From Leptasterias polaris (taxonomy: Eukaryota > Echinodermata > Asteroidea > Forcipulatida > Asteriidae), in NCBI GenBank assembly GCA_037783415.1, contig JAZGTN010000009.1, forward strand, positions 4,030,001 through 4,094,000: a stretch of DNA of 64,000 nucleotides. The letters run 5' to 3'. How positions within the stretch are numbered: position 1 is the first letter of the stretch; every line of letters begins with the position of its first letter. The notes under the pieces were generated by a model, which was not told where the DNA came from, searched no databases, and saw only the letters and a program-made list of their open reading frames with translations. Shown piece after piece: positions 57,101-63,100 of the stretch. The translations under genes were made by a program, and so were the position numbers.

Positions 57101-60100
57101 TCTTTGTTTTGAATCTTGCTTTGTTTGATCAAACCTGCCTGAAAGGGGGAGCATTACATGATAGCAGAGTTGTTTTAAAGACATTGTTTTGGAAATATTA
57201 AAAGTAATTTCTTGTTCTTGCAGATTGTGGTCTAACCTGCCTGAATGGAGGAACACTTGATGAAGTAAGCTGCAGTTGTACATGCGACCAATACTGGGGC
57301 ACTGATAACTGTTCTGGTAAGTGAGTTTAGCAAAGTTTGATACAGTTAGTACCATAATTTGAAAGTTGGCAGTAATTCTGAATTCCTTGTTTTGAATCTT
57401 GCTTTGTTTGATCAAACCTGCCTGAAAGGGGAGCATTACATGATAGCAGAGATGTTTTAAAGACATTGTTTTGGAAATATTAAAAGTAATTTCTTGTTCT
57501 TGCAGATTGTGGTCTAACCTGCCTGAATGGAGGAACACTTGATGAAGTAAGCTGCAGTTGTACATGCGACCAATACTGGGGCACTGATAACTGTTCTGGT
57601 AAGTGAGTTTAGCAAAGTTTGATACAGTTAGTACCATAATTTGAAAGTTGGCAGTAATTCTGAATTCCTTGTTTTGAATCTTGCTTTGTTTGATCAAACC
57701 TGCCTGAAAGGGGGAGCATTACATGATAGCAGAGATGTTTTAAAGACATTGTTTTGGAAATATTAAAAGTAATTTCTTGTTCTTGCAGATTGTGGTCTAA
57801 CCTGCCTGAATGGAGGAACACTTGATGAAGTAAGCTGCAGTTGTACATGCGACCAATACTGGGGCACTGATAACTGTTCTGGTAAGTGAATATTGCAAAG
57901 TTTGATACAGTTAGTACCATAATTTGAAAGTTGACAATAATTCTGAATTCCTTGTTTTGAATCTTGCTTTGTTTGATCAAACCTGCCTGAAAGGGGGAGC
58001 ATTACATGATAGCAGAGATGTTTTAAAGACATTGTTTTGGAAATATTAAAAGTAATTTCTTGTTCTTGCAGATTGTGGTCTAACCTGCCTGAATGGAGGA
58101 ACACTTGATGAAGTAAGCTGCAGTTGTACATGCGACCAATACTGGGGCACTGATAACTGTTCTGGTAAGTGAATATTGCAAAGTTTGATACAGTTAGTAC
58201 CATAATTTGAAAGTTGACAATAATTCTGAATTCCTTGTTTTGAATCTTGCTTTGTTTGATCAAACCTGCCTGAAAGGGGGAGCATTACATGATAGCAGAG
58301 ATGTGTTAAAGACATTGTTTTGGAAATATTAAAACTAATTTCTTGTTCTTGCAGATTGTGGTCTAACCTGCCTGAATGGAGGAACACTTGATGAACAAAG
58401 CTGCAGTTGTACATGCGACCAATACTGGGGCAGTGAAAACTGTTCTGGTAAGTGAATTTAGCAAAGTTTGATAGAGTTTAGTTAGTATTATAATTTGAAA
58501 GTTGGCAGTAATTCTGAATTTGTTGTTTTGAATTTTGAATGTGCGATCCAACATGCCTGAATGGGGTAGCATTACTCTTATCAGAGATGAGTTAAAGACA
58601 ATAGAAACATGCTTCTTGTTCTTGCAGATTGTGGTCTAACCTGCCTGAATGGAGGAACACTTGATGAAGTAAGCTGCAGTTGTACATGCGACCAATACTG
58701 GGGCACTGATAACTGTTCTGGTAAGTGATTATTGCAAAGTTTGATACAGTTAGTACCATAATTTGAAAGTTGACAATAATTCTGAATTCCTTGTTTTGAA
58801 TCTTGCTTTGTTTGATCAAACCTGCCTGAAAGGGGGAGCATTACATGATAGCAGAGATGTGTTAAAGACATTGTTTTGGAAATATTAAAACTAATTTCTT
58901 GTTCCTGCAGATTGTGGTCTAAACTGCCTGAATGGAGGAACACTTGAAGAAGGAAGCTGCAGTTGTACATGTGACCAATACTGGGGCACTGATAACTGTT
59001 CTGGTAAGTGAGTTTAGCAAAGTTTGATACAGTTAGTACCATAATTTGAAAGTTGACAATAATTCTGAATTCCTTGTTTTGAATCTTGCTTTGTTTGATC
59101 AAACCTGCCTGAAAGGGGGAGCATTACATGATAGCAGAGATGTGTTAAAGACATTGTTTTGGAAATATTAAAAGTAATTTCTTGTTCTTGCAGATTGTGG
59201 TCTAACCTGCCTGAATGGAGGAACACTTGATGAAGTAAGCTGCAGTTGTACATGCGACCAATACTGGGGCACTGATAACTGTTCTGGTAAGTGAATATTG
59301 CAAAGTTTGATACAGTTAGTACCATAATTTGAAAGTTGACAATAATTCTGAATTCTTTGTTTTGAATCTTGCTTTGTTTGATCAAACCTGCCTGAAAGGG
59401 GGAGCATTACATGATAGCAGAGTTGTTTTAAAGACATTGTTTTGGAAATATTAAAAGTAATTTCTTGTTCTTGCAGATTGTGGTCTAACCTGCCTGAATG
59501 GAGGAACACTTGATGAAGTAAGCTGCAGTTGTACATGCGACCAATACTGGGGCACTGATAACTGTTCTGGTAAGTGAGTTTAGCAAAGTTTGATACAGTT
59601 AGTACCATAATTTGAAAGTTGGCAGTAATTCTGAATTCCTTGTTTTGAATCTTGCTTTGTTTGATCAAACCTGCCTGAAAGGGGAGCATTACATGATAGC
59701 AGAGATGTTTTAAAGACATTGTTTTGGAAATATTAAAAGTAATTTCTTGTTCTTGCAGATTGTGGTCTAACCTGCCTGAATGGAGGAACACTTGATGAAG
59801 TAAGCTGCAGTTGTACATGCGACCAATACTGGGGCACTGATAACTGTTCTGGTAAGTGAGTTTAGCAAAGTTTGATACAGTTAGTACCATAATTTGAAAG
59901 TTGGCAGTAATTCTGAATTCCTTGTTTTGAATCTTGCTTTGTTTGATCAAACCTGCCTGAAAGGGGGAGCATTACATGATAGCAGAGATGTTTTAAAGAC
60001 ATTGTTTTGGAAATATTAAAAGTAATTTCTTGTTCTTGCAGATTGTGGTCTAACCTGCCTGAATGGAGGAACACTTGATGAAGTAAGCTGCAGTTGTACA

Positions 60101-63100
60101 TGCGACCAATACTGGGGCACTGATAACTGTTCTGGTAAGTGAATATTGCAAAGTTTGATACAGTTAGTACCATAATTTGAAAGTTGACAATAATTCTGAA
60201 TTCCTTGTTTTGAATCTTGCTTTGTTTGATCAAACCTGCCTGAAAGGGGGAGCATTACATGATAGCAGAGATGTTTTAAAGACATTGTTTTGGAAATATT
60301 AAAAGTAATTTCTTGTTCTTGCAGATTGTGGTCTAACCTGCCTGAATGGAGGAACACTTGATGAAGTAAGCTGCAGTTGTACATGCGACCAATACTGGGG
60401 CACTGATAACTGTTCTGGTAAGTGAATATTGCAAAGTTTGATACAGTTAGTACCATAATTTGAAAGTTGACAATAATTCTGAATTCCTTGTTTTGAATCT
60501 TGCTTTGTTTGATCAAACCTGCCTGAAAGGGGGAGCATTACATGATAGCAGAGATGTGTTAAAGACATTGTTTTGGAAATATTAAAACTAATTTCTTGTT
60601 CTTGCAGATTGTGGTCTAACCTGCCTGAATGGAGGAACACTTGATGAACAAAGCTGCAGTTGTACATGCGACCAATACTGGGGCAGTGAAAACTGTTCTG
60701 GTAAGTGAATTTAGCAAAGTTTGATAGAGTTTAGTTAGTATTATAATTTGAAAGTTGGCAGTAATTCTGAATTTGTTGTTTTGAATTTTGAATGTGCGAT
60801 CCAACATGCCTGAATGGGGTAGCATTACTCTTATCAGAGATGAGTTAAAGACAATAGAAATATGCTTCTTGTTCCTGCAGATTGTGGTCTAAACTGCCTG
60901 AATGGAGGAACACTTGAAGAAGGAAGCTGCAGTTGTACATGTGACCAATACTGGGGCACTGATAACTGTTCTGGTAAGTGAGTTTAGCAAAGTTTGATAC
61001 AGTTAGTACCATAATTTGAAAGTTGACAATAATTCTGAATTCCTTGTTTTGAATCTTGCTTTGTTTGATCAAACCTGCCTGAAAGGGGGAGCATTACATG
61101 ATAGCAGAGATGTGTTAAAGACATTGTTTTGGAAATATTAAAAGTAATTTCTTGTTCTTGCAGATTGTGGTCTAACCTGCCTGAATGGAGGAACACTTGA
61201 TGAAGTAAGCTGCAGTTGTACATGCGACCAATACTGGGGCACTGATAACTGTTCTGGTAAGTGAATATTGCAAAGTTTGATACAGTTAGTACCATAATTT
61301 GAAAGTTGACAATAATTCTGAATTCTTTGTTTTGAATCTTGCTTTGTTTGATCAAACCTGCCTGAAAGGGGGAACATTACATGATAGCAGAGTTGTTTTA
61401 AAGACATTGTTTTGGAAATATTAAAAGTAATTTCTTGTTCTTGCAGATTGTGGTCTAACCTGCCTGAATGGAGGAACACTTGATGAAGTAAGCTGCAGTT
61501 GTACATGCGACCAATACTGGGGCACTGATAACTGTTCTGGTAAGTGAGTTTAGCAAAGTTTGATACAGTTAGTACCATAATTTGAAAGTTGGCAGTAATT
61601 CTGAATTCCTTGTTTTGAATCTTGCTTTGTTTGATCAAACCTGCCTGAAAGGGGAGCATTACATGATAGCAGAGATGTTTTAAAGACATTGTTTTGGAAA
61701 TATTAAAAGTAATTTCTTGTTCTTGCAGATTGTGGTCTAACCTGCCTGAATGGAGGAACACTTGATGAAGTAAGCTGCAGTTGTACATGCGACCAATACT
61801 GGGGCACTGATAACTGTTCTGGTAAGTGAGTTTAGCAAAGTTTGATACAGTTAGTACCATAATTTGAAAGTTGGCAGTAATTCTGAATTCCTTGTTTTGA
61901 ATCTTGCTTTGTTTGATCAAACCTGCCTGAAAGGGGGAGCATTACATGATAGCAGAGATGTTTTAAAGACATTGTTTTGGAAATATTAAAAGTAATTTCT
62001 TGTTCTTGCAGATTGTGGTCTAACCTGCCTGAATGGAGGAACACTTGATGAAGTAAGCTGCAGTTGTACATGCGACCAATACTGGGGCACTGATAACTGT
62101 TCTGGTAAGTGAATATTGCAAAGTTTGATACAGTTAGTACCATAATTTGAAAGTTGACAATAATTCTGAATTCCTTGTTTTGAATCTTGCTTTGTTTGAT
62201 CAAACCTGCCTGAAAGGGGGAGCATTACATGATAGCAGAGATGTGTTAAAGACATTGTTTTGGAAATATTAAAAGTAATTTATTGTTCTTGCAGATTGTG
62301 GTCTAACCTGCCTGAATGGAGGAACACTTGATGAAGTAAGCTGCAGTTGTACATGCGACCAATACTGGGGCACTGATAACTGTTCTGGTAAGTGAGTTTA
62401 GCAAAGTTTGATACAGTTAGTACCATAATTTGAAAGTTGGCAGTAATTCTGAATTCCTTGTTTTGAATCTTGCTTTGTTTGATCAAACCTGCCTGAAAGG
62501 GTGAGCATTACATGATAGCAGAGATGTGTTAAAGACATTGTTTTGGAAATCCTAAAACTAATTTCTTGTTCTTGCAGATTGTGGTCTAACCTGCCTGAAT
62601 GGAGGAACACTTGATGAAGTAAGCTGCAGTTGTACATGCGACCAATACTGGGGCACTGATAACTGTTCTGGTAAGTGAATATTGCAAAGTTTGATACAGT
62701 TAGTACCATAATTTGAAAGTTGACAATAATTCTGAATTCCTTGTTTTGAATCTTGCTTTGTTTGATCAAACCTGCCTGAAAGGGGGAGCATTACATGATA
62801 GCAGAGATGTGTTAAAGACATTGTTTTGGAAATATTAAAACTAATTTCATGTTCTTGCAGATTGTGGTCTAACCTGCCTGAATGGAGGAACACTTGATGA
62901 AGTAAGCTGCAGTTGTACATGCGACCAATACTGGGGCACTGATAACTGTTCTGGTAAGTGATTATTGCAAAGTTTGATACAGTTAGTACCATAATTTGAA
63001 AGTTGACAATAATTCTGAATTCCTTGTTTTGAATCTTGCTTTGTTTGATCAAACCTGCCTGAAAGGGGGAGCATTACATGATAGCAGAGATGTTTTAAAG

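Noticed and set aside
50418..61920. Five near-identical 260-codon minus-strand frames (50418, 53813, 56915, 59168, 61138)
   Set aside because: They become long only because a one-base shorter intron (282 bp) brings two antisense frames into register. No independent coding evidence.
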